Origin: Meandrina meandrites
Taxonomy: Eukaryota; Cnidaria; Anthozoa; Scleractinia; Meandrinidae
Length of the DNA: 64,000 bases
Direction: 5' to 3'
Assembly: GCA_963693305.1 (NCBI GenBank)
Contig: OY855908.1
Coordinates: 8,834,516 to 8,898,515 of the forward strand
In this document: in pieces, positions 32,991-41,143 of the stretch
Numbering within the stretch: position 1 is the first letter of the stretch
Layout of the letters: every line of letters starts with the position of its first letter
Position numbers and translations under genes: made by a program
Notes under the pieces: generated by a model
Told to the model about the DNA's origin: nothing
What the model saw: the letters and a program-made list of their open reading frames with translations, nothing else
The model's database searches: none

Positions 32991-34244
32991 TTAGTACTGC
33001 ACAGATTCTAATTGCCTTCCTAATATATTCATCTGCGCGTCGCTGATTACGTAAATGTGGCAGTTCACATTGCCAGAGCCACTTGCTTTCCTCTCGAGCT
33101 CCAGCTGTACCCCATCTTTTGTGTTTACAAGTCGCGTGCCGCTTCCGTGCATAGAGTGATCAGCCATGGAACGCAGATCGATCATAAGCCCGAACTTGTC
33201 TTCTGTATAAAACTTTGTTGCATTCATGTGTTGTGTTTTGTTTTTGGCCTTGAGAAAGAAGCGTTTGACCTCCTCCCAGACATCAGTTCCTTCAAGTCCG
33301 TTGTTGTACAGCCTGTTGGGCGAGCCGTTTACTGTGACACTGACTTTCGTCACGTCTGGGTTTAAGTAAGTTTCTGCCTGCCTTGTGCCAGCAACATAGG
33401 GCTCTACAAAAAGTAGCAAGATTCCTTTGAGGGACCTTCTCTGCGGGTTAACTCTGAGATTCAGCCTTGTGTCTGTGCCTTTGGCAAACATAACTACTTC
33501 GTCACGCTGAATGTGGTCATATGCAAATTCTTTGCCACTTGAGTACTCGCTGAAGGCTGCATCCGCTAGTGTTTTGCTTCTTATCATCTCGTACTCCAGC
33601 TGGATGTTTGTTAGCTTATATTTCAGCTTCGAGGGGTCTGAACCTCTGACGACCTGAGAGGCTGGCGGAAGTGTCAGTTCGAACACAAGATCGTTGAATA
33701 GAGCCTGCGGATAAAAGGTCCCGTGGTCGTTCAAAATCTGGTGGTCAAGGCGGATCCTGTATTTGGATTCGTAAATCCTGTTCAGTTTGTTTTCTGCAGC
33801 GACGCTTGAGGTCTTCTTATCACCCGAGTTTGAGCGAATTTTGTTGAGATCCTCACTCTGGATTCCATCTTGCAGCATGTTGTCGCGCTCCTCCTGCGAT
33901 AGGAAGAGATCCTCGAATATCTTGTAAGTGTCGTAACCGACTGTGTCCTGCAGTATGGTGTCAGAGTACTTCACAACAAGTTTGTCAACTAGCGCCCGTC
34001 CAACATTGTCGACTACAAAGTTGTTGGCATGGCCTCCGCTCAAATCGATGTTGAAGCGCAGCGCAAGTGAGCCGGGAACAATGACCTCGTTTTCATTCAG
34101 CTTGGGCACCGAAACATAAAGCGTTTCCTGCGGATTGGCTTCTGTGCGCTCGAAAGTGATTCGTTTTACCGCGCGCTCTGCTTTTAGAGCGCCGAGAGTT
34201 TTTTCACTGCGTGTTGGCCGAAGGTTTTCCTGTACACCGTCCAT
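32991..34244 (-). CDS. Polinton major capsid candidate (double jelly-roll, hexon-like), 417 aa
   Basis: I chose MDGVQENL at 34244 over the upstream in-frame Met at 34271, because the latter gives an unlikely hydrophobic leader and would lie within the AT-rich promoter. Features are ETLYVSVPKLNENEVIVPGSLALRF-like early strands, a DKLVVKYSDTILQD strand region, a YKIFEDLFLSQEERDNM segment, RIRLDHQIL and a second beta-rich half ending in CHIYVISD. The length (417) and the order resemble the hexon-like proteins of Polinton/adintovirus elements, and it sits next to the packaging ATPase as capsid genes usually do. The fold assignment is by resemblance and context, not by a diagnostic motif. Intact. 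Confidence 0.72.
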   Translation of the reverse strand: MDGVQENLRPTRSEKTLGALKAERAVKRITFERTEANPQETLYVSVPKLNENEVIVPGSLALRFNIDLSGGHANNFVVDNVGRALVDKLVVKYSDTILQDTVGYDTYKIFEDLFLSQEERDNMLQDGIQSEDLNKIRSNSGDKKTSSVAAENKLNRIYESKYRIRLDHQILNDHGTFYPQALFNDLVFELTLPPASQVVRGSDPSKLKYKLTNIQLEYEMIRSKTLADAAFSEYSSGKEFAYDHIQRDEVVMFAKGTDTRLNLRVNPQRRSLKGILLLFVEPYVAGTRQAETYLNPDVTKVSVTVNGSPNRLYNNGLEGTDVWEEVKRFFLKAKNKTQHMNATKFYTEDKFGLMIDLRSMADHSMHGSGTRLVNTKDGVQLELERKASGSGNVNCHIYVISDAQMNILGRQLESVQY

Positions 34245-34309
34245 TATTGTAAGAAATATAAAAATGTTCAATTAAAATTTCAAGTGTAAATATAAAATAA
34301 AATCACGCG
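34245..34309. promoter_or_regulatory. Bidirectional promoter between capsid and coiled-coil genes
   Basis: Only 65 bp separate the two start codons. The spacer is AT-rich, with TATATTTCTTACAATA before the minus-strand ATG and GTAAATATAAAATAAAATC before the plus-strand ATG. The same GTAAATATAA box occurs before the gene at 38063. Confidence 0.5.
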
Positions 34310-35705
34310 ATGGCAGAAGGTGGCGAATTTGGTATGGAGCAACCAGATCTTGACCACGATATTGACCATGATGATGATGACGATGATGATGATGATGAAC
34401 AAGAGGCTAACAGAACCCAGCCATTTCAGCCTGGCACGGTGTCCACCCCCTACCATGGTGGTGAACAACATGAAATGCAAACTATGCAGCACGAACAGAG
34501 CGGACTTCCAGAAACATCATTTGATGAAATCCCTTTGTTGGGGAGCTTTACTCATCAACAAGACAAACCAGCGATTCTTGAAAGAGCAAGAGATTTTATT
34601 AAAAGGAGGTTTCCAAGAGTTGACTTCGGGAAATTAGGCCCAATAGGTTTCGGCAAAAAGCCAGGCAACGAGAGTACAATCGTTTCATATGGAACAAGGG
34701 GTGGCGAGCCTGAAATTTTCAGAAAAGATGGGAAAGGTCTTCTCAAAAAAATTACAGACAAATTCAAAACATCCCTTGGTCCAGAAGCTGAATCTCTGAT
34801 TGCTCAAGACAATGATGAAATAAGAGAAAACCGGCAGAGATTAAGAGAAGCTGAAAAACAACTCAGAGATGCAGAAAAAACTCGCCTCTGAAAGAGAAAA
34901 AGCCGCCCAAGAAGTGCAACATCTGAGAATCAGAATAGAACGAAATCAAGCTCAGATCGAAAAAATTCAAGAAGAACAAGGTACAAACGTTGAAAGTGAA
35001 TCAGAACTGCGGAGACTGCAGCAACTGAAAAAGAATTATCAAAAGGATTTTGAAAATGCAAAAAAAGAGGTGACGGCTCTCGAGAAACAAGCAAAAACCA
35101 AAGCCAAAGAACAAAAGAGCGTCGACCAACTGAGAGCAAGCCTGGCCGCCAAAGAGAGCGAAAGAAACATAATGGAAGCGAGGCTCAACGACACAAGAAC
35201 GTTGGATGAGCTGAAAGAGCAAGAAGCCGAGCTGTAGCGCCAAAACGAGGAAGATCAGGCAGTTATCGACAATGAAGACGCCTCACCTTCTGATAAACAA
35301 GCCGCCGAAGGAAGAGTGGCGGAAAGACAAGAGGAGCTTGCTCGTTTGCAAACGCAGATTGATGAAAGAGAAAGAGCGCTTCCACTTCGAGAGAGGGTGA
35401 AAGAGATATTCAAAAAATATGGCGTAACCGTTACGGCTATCGTTCTTGCTGCCGGTGTCACGATTGGTGCTGTCATTGGGGCTATAACAAACGCTTTGAG
35501 AGCCACCGGTAAAGCGTTGGGAAAAGGTCTGAAAGTTATTGGCTCAAAGCTTGCATCAGCTCTGCCAGGTCTTATTGGCTCAATTGTTAGCTTTCTTTTC
35601 AAAGCCGCCGGTCAAGCTATCGGTTTTCTTGCTGAGCACACCTGGTTGCTTATTTTGGCTGTTGTAGCCTTTCTTGTCGAAAAATACATCAAGAAGCGGC
35701 GTTAG
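34310..35705 (+). pseudogene. Polinton coiled-coil protein with C-terminal membrane domain, broken
   Basis: Three open segments (34310-34891, 34869-35237, 35316-35705) belong to one gene. It has an acidic Asp-rich N-terminus (34370-34405), a basic middle, a long coiled coil of Glu/Lys/Gln/Arg heptads, and a C-terminal block of hydrophobic helices (VTVTAIVLAAGVTIGAVIG, LIGSIVSFLFK, WLLILAVVAFL) ending IKKRR. The first junction needs a +1 change in an A-run near 34877. The second is an in-frame TAG at 35235-35237. I recall this C-terminal block from cnidarian Polinton-type ORFs, where it is unbroken. Likely an internal virion or membrane-remodelling protein. Confidence 0.7.
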
Positions 35706-35920
35706 CGCATAACGGTGTAAATGAAAGCCGCAGCCCCTATGGCGGCAACAGCAATAGCTGCTTTGTTATTTTCGTGTGTTTCAGTGCTATTTGCATTTGG
35801 TACTGGCTCATCAGGTGTTTTCACTTCAGGCGCGGGCCCCTTTTCTTTCGTTGCTTCCTTGTGTATTGGGTTTGAGGGGTGGCTGTTTGGTGGGTTTATC
35901 TTTGTTGGCCCTCCTGCCAT
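35702..35920 (-). CDS. Polinton small membrane ORF, 72 aa, possible frameshift extension
   Basis: A Pro/Asn/Thr-rich polar stretch is followed by one hydrophobic helix (AAIAVAAIGAAAFIYTVMR) at the C-terminus. It begins 5 bp after the stop of the large structural ORF and in its -1 frame. An in-phase A AAA AAG heptamer lies just upstream (35935-35941), so it may be translated as a tail on that protein rather than from its own ATG. Its 3' end overlaps the end of the coiled-coil gene by 4 bp on the other strand. Confidence 0.6.
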   Translation of the reverse strand: MAGGPTKINPPNSHPSNPIHKEATKEKGPAPEVKTPDEPVPNANSTETHENNKAAIAVAAIGAAAFIYTVMR

Positions 35921-35925
35921 TATCT

Positions 35926-37326
35926 TTAATCCTGCTTTTTTGTGCTTGTATTCACTTCGTTGTTAACCCCGAGCTTCATGCCTGGCACAGCTTGTTTGAG
36001 CTGGTTGTTGTAACCAATAACAGTTCCCGAATTTATCACCATCCGCGCAGGCATCAGCCAGGCCCCCGGACACACAGCAAGGTTAAGCCTCACCTTTGCC
36101 TCGTCGACAGCAAGTTGGTACCTTTGAACTGACTTTGCCAGATCCGGTTGCCTTATTGAGTCTTCCACTAGCACAAGGAACTCACTTTGCACTTCCTTTG
36201 CGCGCCCTCCTGCCCCAACTATGCTGCTTCTAACGTTCACCTGTGAACCCAAAACACAGTAAACGAACGCCTCTATCGACTGGTTTATTCGCGCCAAACC
36301 CGCCTGGGTTAGACCTTCTGCTACATTGGGACAAAACCAGTCTGCCTGTCCGTAGGCAGCGTCATCCGGCTCGATATAATAAATCAAGTTACCTTTTGAG
36401 CCTGAACCGCCTTCGTCAGAAAATTTATTGAAACCAGGGTAACTGGCTGAAGTTTTATCTGGTCCAACGTTTGTGACATAGATGTAAACGCTTCCCAGGC
36501 CGTGGTTTGCGCCTCTTGTAAAACGAAAATCGCATGACGGGTCGACTCCGAACTCATTGCATATTCTCTTGTATGAAGCCACGTCGTATTTGTTGTTAAA
36601 CTGGTCAAAAGTAGGGTCGCCAGGCAAAGCGCTTATGCTTTGTATTCCTCCCATCTGAAACAATATTCGCCTGACAGTAAAATATATATGGAACTTGTAA
36701 AAAGCTCGCACATTCGGTGGCAAAGGGATAGTAGAGCTGTCATCGAAAATTTCACGACTGATACCACAGCCCGTTGTTGCGCACCAGACAGCGAAGTTAA
36801 GCTGTTGTGGCCAGTATTTAATATTTGGGCCGGCTAGCCATGTTTTGGACTCTTTCCCTGAATGGTGGGTGAGTTTGGTTTTTTGAAATATCTCTCTGAA
36901 CTTTGTTTTGAAATACTGGTCTGGTGTTACGTAAATATTCAGTTGGTCATTAAATATTTTTTTCAAACTCAGTGCGGCATCGTGAAAGCCAACAGCAGGA
37001 ATGGGCAAAGAGTCTCCTTTTAAACCACTTGGTGTAAGTTGTTGTGGAAACCCTTCTGATGATTGGTCAACACCCAGAGCACTTTTCATTTCCGGGCTCC
37101 AATATTTGCTGTCTGAACCAAGAACGTCTATCAAATAGCCTGGCCCTGCTTTGAAATAAATTTCTGAGGTTGCTGTGTGGTCTTTGGCGAAATTGGTTTG
37201 TGGCTCAAACTTAGATTTATCGGCATTCGGGTATTTTGCAAGAAAAGTATTCCATGCCTTTTGTTGTGATACTTTGGCAATGCTGTCAGCTTGTGGTGTC
37301 TGAATCCATTGAAGAAGAGAAGCCAT
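35926..37326 (-). CDS. Polinton second large structural candidate, 466 aa
   Basis: I took MASLLQW at 37326 as the start, because the upstream Met at 37344 lies in the divergent promoter. No catalytic motif is seen. The protein is rich in aromatic residues and Gly/Pro, with a YKFHIYFTVRRILFQMGGIQSISALPGDP-like central segment, DFRFTRGANHGLG, and a C-terminal LNLAVCPGAWLMPARMVINSG region. I recall similar full-length proteins in cnidarian elements of this kind but know no function for them. Size, composition and place opposite the penton-like gene argue for a virion structural role. The last codons overlap a possible -1 frameshift signal. Confidence 0.65.
   Translation of the reverse strand: MASLLQWIQTPQADSIAKVSQQKAWNTFLAKYPNADKSKFEPQTNFAKDHTATSEIYFKAGPGYLIDVLGSDSKYWSPEMKSALGVDQSSEGFPQQLTPSGLKGDSLPIPAVGFHDAALSLKKIFNDQLNIYVTPDQYFKTKFREIFQKTKLTHHSGKESKTWLAGPNIKYWPQQLNFAVWCATTGCGISREIFDDSSTIPLPPNVRAFYKFHIYFTVRRILFQMGGIQSISALPGDPTFDQFNNKYDVASYKRICNEFGVDPSCDFRFTRGANHGLGSVYIYVTNVGPDKTSASYPGFNKFSDEGGSGSKGNLIYYIEPDDAAYGQADWFCPNVAEGLTQAGLARINQSIEAFVYCVLGSQVNVRSSIVGAGGRAKEVQSEFLVLVEDSIRQPDLAKSVQRYQLAVDEAKVRLNLAVCPGAWLMPARMVINSGTVIGYNNQLKQAVPGMKLGVNNEVNTSTKKQD
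35935..35941 (-). promoter_or_regulatory. Candidate -1 ribosomal frameshift heptamer A AAA AAG
   Basis: The heptamer is in the correct phase (xxA AAA AAG) seven bases before the stop of the 466-aa ORF. A -1 slip enters the frame of the 72-aa membrane ORF without meeting a stop. Confidence 0.45.
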
Positions 37327-37366
37327 GCTTTCATATTTAAACAAAATATTTTTCTCTAATTATAAA
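37327..37366. promoter_or_regulatory. Bidirectional promoter between structural and penton-like genes
   Basis: A 40-bp AT-rich spacer lies between two divergent start codons, with TTTAAATATGAAAGC before the minus-strand ATG and TTCTCTAATTATAAA before the plus-strand ATG. Such short spacers leave room only for core promoters. Confidence 0.5.
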
Positions 37367-38035
37367 ATGGTTATTCTAACGCTAACTACAACAGAAAATC
37401 CACACACGGTCTATTTTGACCAGCCTATTCAAAAACCAAGCTATATCCGGCTGCTTTCATGCTCACTCTACAATTCGTGGTTTAACTTGAAGAAAGAGGG
37501 GGCAATTACTTTGTACGATGTTGTCGAAAAGCTTTACAAAGTTAATTTTTTGCCGGGCCATTATACACTCGATGCGTTGGCGAGTGAAATCAGAAACAGT
37601 TTAAACAAACATAAGATTCCATTGCTAACAGATATTAATACTATCGTTGGCCAGCTTGTAATCACAAATCCACAGTTTAAAAGGATTGTTTTTGATTCCA
37701 ATTTAGGCAATTTACTCAATTTAAACTCTTTTACATTGGGATTTAAAACGTTCATAAAAAAGCTGAATTCCGCAACGACCTATTACATTCATTGCGACCT
37801 ACTTGACAAAGAACAGAATCTGTTAAATGGAAAACCGTCTACTGTTTTACAAACTTTTGACATAACAGGAAAACCATATCAAAAAGTTTTTTATCAAAGT
37901 GGCCCAGAACATGTCTTACGCGAAGTTTCTGCTGATAAACATATCACAAATATGACAATATCATTCAGAGAAGAAAATAATGACCTTTTCAACTTCAATC
38001 AGGAACCTCTTCAGTTTCTAATTGAGATGAATTAA
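37367..38035 (+). CDS. Polinton penton-like minor capsid candidate, 222 aa
   Basis: The start MVILTLTTT at 37367 follows an ATTATAAA box; the longer upstream frame crosses the promoter. The protein is predicted beta-rich: LSCSLYNSWFNL near the N-terminus, a central FLPGHYTLDALASEIRNSL helix and LVITNPQFKRIVFD, and a C-terminus ending FNFNQEPLQFLIEMN. The size and the C-terminal beta strand with Glu-Pro-Leu-Gln-Phe resemble the single jelly-roll minor capsid (penton) proteins of Polintons and adintoviruses. Assignment is by resemblance and context only. Intact. Confidence 0.6.
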   Translation: MVILTLTTTENPHTVYFDQPIQKPSYIRLLSCSLYNSWFNLKKEGAITLYDVVEKLYKVNFLPGHYTLDALASEIRNSLNKHKIPLLTDINTIVGQLVITNPQFKRIVFDSNLGNLLNLNSFTLGFKTFIKKLNSATTYYIHCDLLDKEQNLLNGKPSTVLQTFDITGKPYQKVFYQSGPEHVLREVSADKHITNMTISFREENNDLFNFNQEPLQFLIEMN

Positions 38036-38062
38036 ACAAAAAATATTTTTGTAAATATAACA

Positions 38063-38725
38063 ATGTCATCCAATGTATTACCAACTGCACCATCTTATGA
38101 ACAAACAGAAACTCAGACAACACTCTATCCAAACCTCCTTACAACACCAAATGCCGAGAATTTCAGGCTAACTGAGGTTAGTAAATATTTGAGAGAAATA
38201 AACTCTGAAATCGAGCATTACAGACTTGTTCTAAAAAAATATAAAAAGGTCAGGAAAGTGATTCACTATTCCGTGGTCTGTCTTGGCGCTATGACGACAG
38301 TTTTGTCGTCTCGTGCTGTCGCAACATCACTTACAGGTTTTGGCGCTTTGGTTGGAGTGCCATTAGGAGGTATTGCTATTTTTTCAGGGGGAGCATCTGC
38401 TGGACTGTCTGTTATCAACAAAAAGCTTGAACGCAAAGTTAATAAACACTCAAGAATCCATGCTCTGGCTGTGGCAAAACATGACTCGATAAACAGCTCT
38501 GTCTCAAAGGCTCTGAATGATAATCATGTTTCTGACACGGAGTTTCAACTGATCACACGTGAAATGCATAAATATCAACAACTTAAACAAAATTTACGCT
38601 CACACTTCGCACAAAAACAAACAACTTCACGTCAGTCAGACGAGCTAGATATAAACAAGATCAAAGATGAAATAAGGGAAGAATTTCGAAAAAAAATCGC
38701 GGCATCCAGCACAAATTTGAATTAA
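38063..38725 (+). CDS. Polinton protein with central membrane domain, 220 aa
   Basis: Preceded by GTAAATATAACA 2 bp before the ATG. It has an N-terminal polar stretch, an amphipathic helix (SKYLREINSEIEHYRLVLKK), a Gly/Ala/Ser-rich hydrophobic region (about 72-118), then a basic helical half containing KKLERKVNKHSRIHALAVAKHDSI and HVSDTEFQLITREMHKY, ending in a charged tail. I know this pattern from cnidarian Polinton-type ORFs but not its function. It lies 27 bp after the penton-like gene on the same strand and may be co-transcribed. Confidence 0.65.
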   Translation: MSSNVLPTAPSYEQTETQTTLYPNLLTTPNAENFRLTEVSKYLREINSEIEHYRLVLKKYKKVRKVIHYSVVCLGAMTTVLSSRAVATSLTGFGALVGVPLGGIAIFSGGASAGLSVINKKLERKVNKHSRIHALAVAKHDSINSSVSKALNDNHVSDTEFQLITREMHKYQQLKQNLRSHFAQKQTTSRQSDELDINKIKDEIREEFRKKIAASSTNLN

Positions 38726-39584
38726 CTTTTGAGGGGAAAAAACGAGATTTTCTCTAAGGGTTACAAAATAACATGAATGCGTTACCTTCACGCGTGTGTT
38801 CTTTCGTTATGCTCCGCAATTTTAATTTTCTTTGTGTGCTGTGCGGTTATTAATCCCAGCCTTGTCTGGTGACGTCAATGCTTTGAAATCAAAACAATAC
38901 CCGCACGCGCGCTGTCAATCAATTCTCATTCTGTGGTTTTACCACCCACGAAAATCTTTTGTTTTTACATTCCTTTTGTGCTAAGATTCAGCGTAGCCCA
39001 AAAGAATTTTTCAGAACAAAAGAAACCAATTAAATCTATTGTTCTTCCGTGATGGTCTGCTTATTTAAGATAAAAGATCTTAAAAACAAATTAAGACCTG
39101 TCAGCTTTGTATTTAGACGGATTTGCTTTATTTTAACCGAACTTTCTACACCCGTTTGGCAGAATGAGGTTAGACAGATAACACATCAAGTAGTGGAGGC
39201 TATGCGGGAGGCAGAAAAAAATTAAACAGGTTAGAACAAGTCAATGTTCTAGAAATTTCACTCGATCGTTTGACAAAATTTTTGTGATCAAATCCTGTTA
39301 TTTCTCGATTTCTTCTCTTCGCTTCACTTCGCCAGCTTCTGTGGGGGGCACAAAAACTTACATCGCGTTAACTGAGCGTATTTTTTTCGTAATATTTGTT
39401 CTGTTTCGTCTTTTTTCGGCCCAAACATTAAAATCTCTAGTCAAACACGCCATTTTGTTGTGTACTGCTCCTTCAAGGGGCCTGGGAAATAAAAATAATG
39501 GTTTCCGGTCTTTCTGAGAAAAATGTCACGCAACTCACATATTTCGAAACAAAAATATTGCAACCAAACGAAGGTATCGGCCGC
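38726..39584. other. Polinton interval without a clear gene
   Basis: About 860 bp with only short frames and no motif. It lies where other Polintons may carry an extra gene such as a protease, but I see no remnant of one. Confidence 0.5.
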
Positions 39585-39944
39585 TCAGTAAAACTTCTGA
39601 AAGGTTTCTCGCGTTGGGTCTAAACCCCTTAACATACAAAGGATCCAAGCATGTTCAAGATCATCATCGCATATCTCAATACAGCGTCTGGGGCTGTTGT
39701 ATTCGTCTATGTCTGGGAAAGCGTAATGATTGATGGAGTCTTTTCGTATACACGGAACACATATCCCATCAACGCCGCAATTTTTATGATCAAGACAAAA
39801 CATAACTTTCACAAGCCTTTGCCGTCTATGACAGAAAGGGGTTTTCTGCAAATCTTGGTGTACTTTGTCGCAGCCAAGTGCCGCTAGCTGTCTGTTTTTT
39901 TTTGTGTACTCGGTAAGTTGGCATTTATTTGTTCCACTAACCAT
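39585..39944 (-). CDS. Polinton Cys-rich small protein, 119 aa
   Basis: Ten or so Cys and several His residues occur in clusters (FCLDHKNCGVDGICVPC, then RRCIEICDDDLEHAWILC), suggesting a zinc-binding or disulphide-rich fold. No family is recognised. The frame is open for about 20 codons upstream of the first Met, so a longer product joined to the 68-aa ORF by splicing or a past frameshift is possible. Its place at the right end, opposite the polymerase, suggests an early gene. Confidence 0.5.
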   Translation of the reverse strand: MVSGTNKCQLTEYTKKNRQLAALGCDKVHQDLQKTPFCHRRQRLVKVMFCLDHKNCGVDGICVPCIRKDSINHYAFPDIDEYNSPRRCIEICDDDLEHAWILCMLRGLDPTRETFQKFY

Positions 39945-40012
39945 ATTTTCGCCCGATATAACAGGATTGGAGTTTTTTCTAAATGTGTAAATAAATCATG
40001 TCCCTGTTCACA

Positions 40013-40219
40013 TTATTTTGTCGAAAGAATATTCATTAAGTTTTGTGGACTCATTTTTTTCATTTCTGCAAGAAGTTCTTCTGATACAAGTATTGGCAAT
40101 TCTGTATTTTCTTCTATTCTTTCTGGCTGAAATACTGGCCAATCGACCCTTTCTTTGTTTTTTCTAATTTTCGGTTTTTTAGTGCTTTGATCAATAGGAC
40201 CTTTTCTACCTCTTCCCAT
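40013..40219 (-). CDS. Polinton right-end ORF starting in the TIR, 68 aa
   Basis: The start codon (40217-40219) lies at the inner edge of the right inverted repeat, the mirror of the polymerase start. The N-terminus is very basic (MGRGRKGPIDQSTKKPKIRKNK region) and could be a nuclear-localisation or nucleic-acid-binding segment, and the rest is acidic-helical. It ends in TAA at 40013. The Cys-rich ORF follows in another frame. Function unknown. Confidence 0.5.
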   Translation of the reverse strand: MGRGRKGPIDQSTKKPKIRKNKERVDWPVFQPERIEENTELPILVSEELLAEMKKMSPQNLMNILSTK

Positions 40220-40582
40220 CTCGTCGTATATACAAGTGCAGATAATTGTTCAAATGGAAAATAATTCTGAGACACTTTTGTATATAGACAGTGCATACAT
40301 TTCTTCAAAAGAAAATAATTTTTTTTGTGTGACACATCCGCTCGCTTTGGGGTCATGCTCTTTGTTTACTTCCATGCTTGCTTATTTTCTCTCAAACCAC
40401 ACACATTTTTCATGATGGTTCTGGGAGAAATTTTATAACAAAAGGTTCATGATATCTAACAAAGCTTTTCTCAAGAAACGAGGCGAGCATGAGAGCCGAG
40501 TTTCTTGAGAATAAAGCTTTGTTAGATATCATGAACCTTTGGTTATAAAGTTTGTCCCAGAACCCTCATGAAAAATGTGTGT
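40216..40582 (-). repeat. Polinton right terminal inverted repeat with terminal palindrome
   Basis: The complement of the left repeat with few differences. Bases 40399-40582 are the 184-bp palindrome, with the loop in the same orientation relative to the element end as at the left (no flip). Confidence 0.9.
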
Positions 40583-40859
40583 CTTTTTCACGTCCACAGT
40601 TATAACACAAGGTCTAGTCGAGCAAGCGACAATTGCTGTGAAGCGATAAATTATTCAAGGTATGTTTTTTCATTGTTTGGTAGAAACAATTCCTTTTAAT
40701 TCCTCATGACGTGTCATGAATTGCCTTTAAGCGTATTGGCTTGGTACTGATTTTTTTTTATTGAAGTGTGTGCAAATTATAACATGTATCTTTGAAAGTA
40801 GATTTAATTTTATATATTTTTTATATGATTCTAGCAAAGGGAGGGGGATTAGACATTCT

Positions 40860-40975
40860 GAGATGTCCCCGCATAGTGGGCATTAGGTCCCATCAGAAAT
40901 GGCAAATGCCCAATCCCTGACTAATCCCTGGGGTTGGGGGGGGGGGGGGGGGGGTACCTTGACTGGTGCATTAAC
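40860..40975 (-). repeat. Poly-G segment, right inverted copy
   Basis: Inverted counterpart of 24589-24700: GGGCATTAGG, CTAATCCCTGG, GGTTGG then a long G-run and CTTGACTGGTGC. Confidence 0.5.
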
Positions 40976-41143
40976 CATGCCAAAGAAATTAATTGGAGGG
41001 TTATAAAATAAGCAAACCCCTCTCTGGTTTGCTTGTATATCAGTGGATACTTCCCTACCCAGGTTGAAATATTGTCCTTAAAATTTCAAAGTTGCTTTTG
41101 AAGCTTCATTTCCCAGTTAACTGTTCTGGGGGAGTTTACTTAT

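Larger units (their letters stand above)
24778..40582. mobile_element. Polinton/Maverick-type virus-like element, 15.8 kb
   Basis: The element is bounded by 367-bp terminal inverted repeats and a candidate 5-bp target duplication CTTTT (24773-24777 and 40583-40587). Polintons usually give 6 bp, and the sixth base does not match here. Contents are a family-B DNA polymerase, a retroviral-type integrase, a packaging ATPase, a double jelly-roll capsid candidate, a penton-like protein and several small membrane proteins, which is the Polinton/adintovirus set. Compact spacing, divergent gene pairs and no introns in the main genes look viral. Damage is limited to a stop in the ATPase, two breaks in the coiled-coil gene and a changed integrase residue, so the copy is fairly young but probably not autonomous. 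Confidence 0.93.

Noticed and set aside
34869..34891. Programmed frameshift in the coiled-coil gene
   Set aside because: The needed change is +1 (or -2), and the A-run is not in phase for a -1 slip. A one-base indel in a homopolymer is the simpler reading.
38726..39584. Search for an adenain-type protease in the Polinton gap
   Set aside because: No frame of sufficient length with a plausible His/Asp/Cys arrangement was seen.
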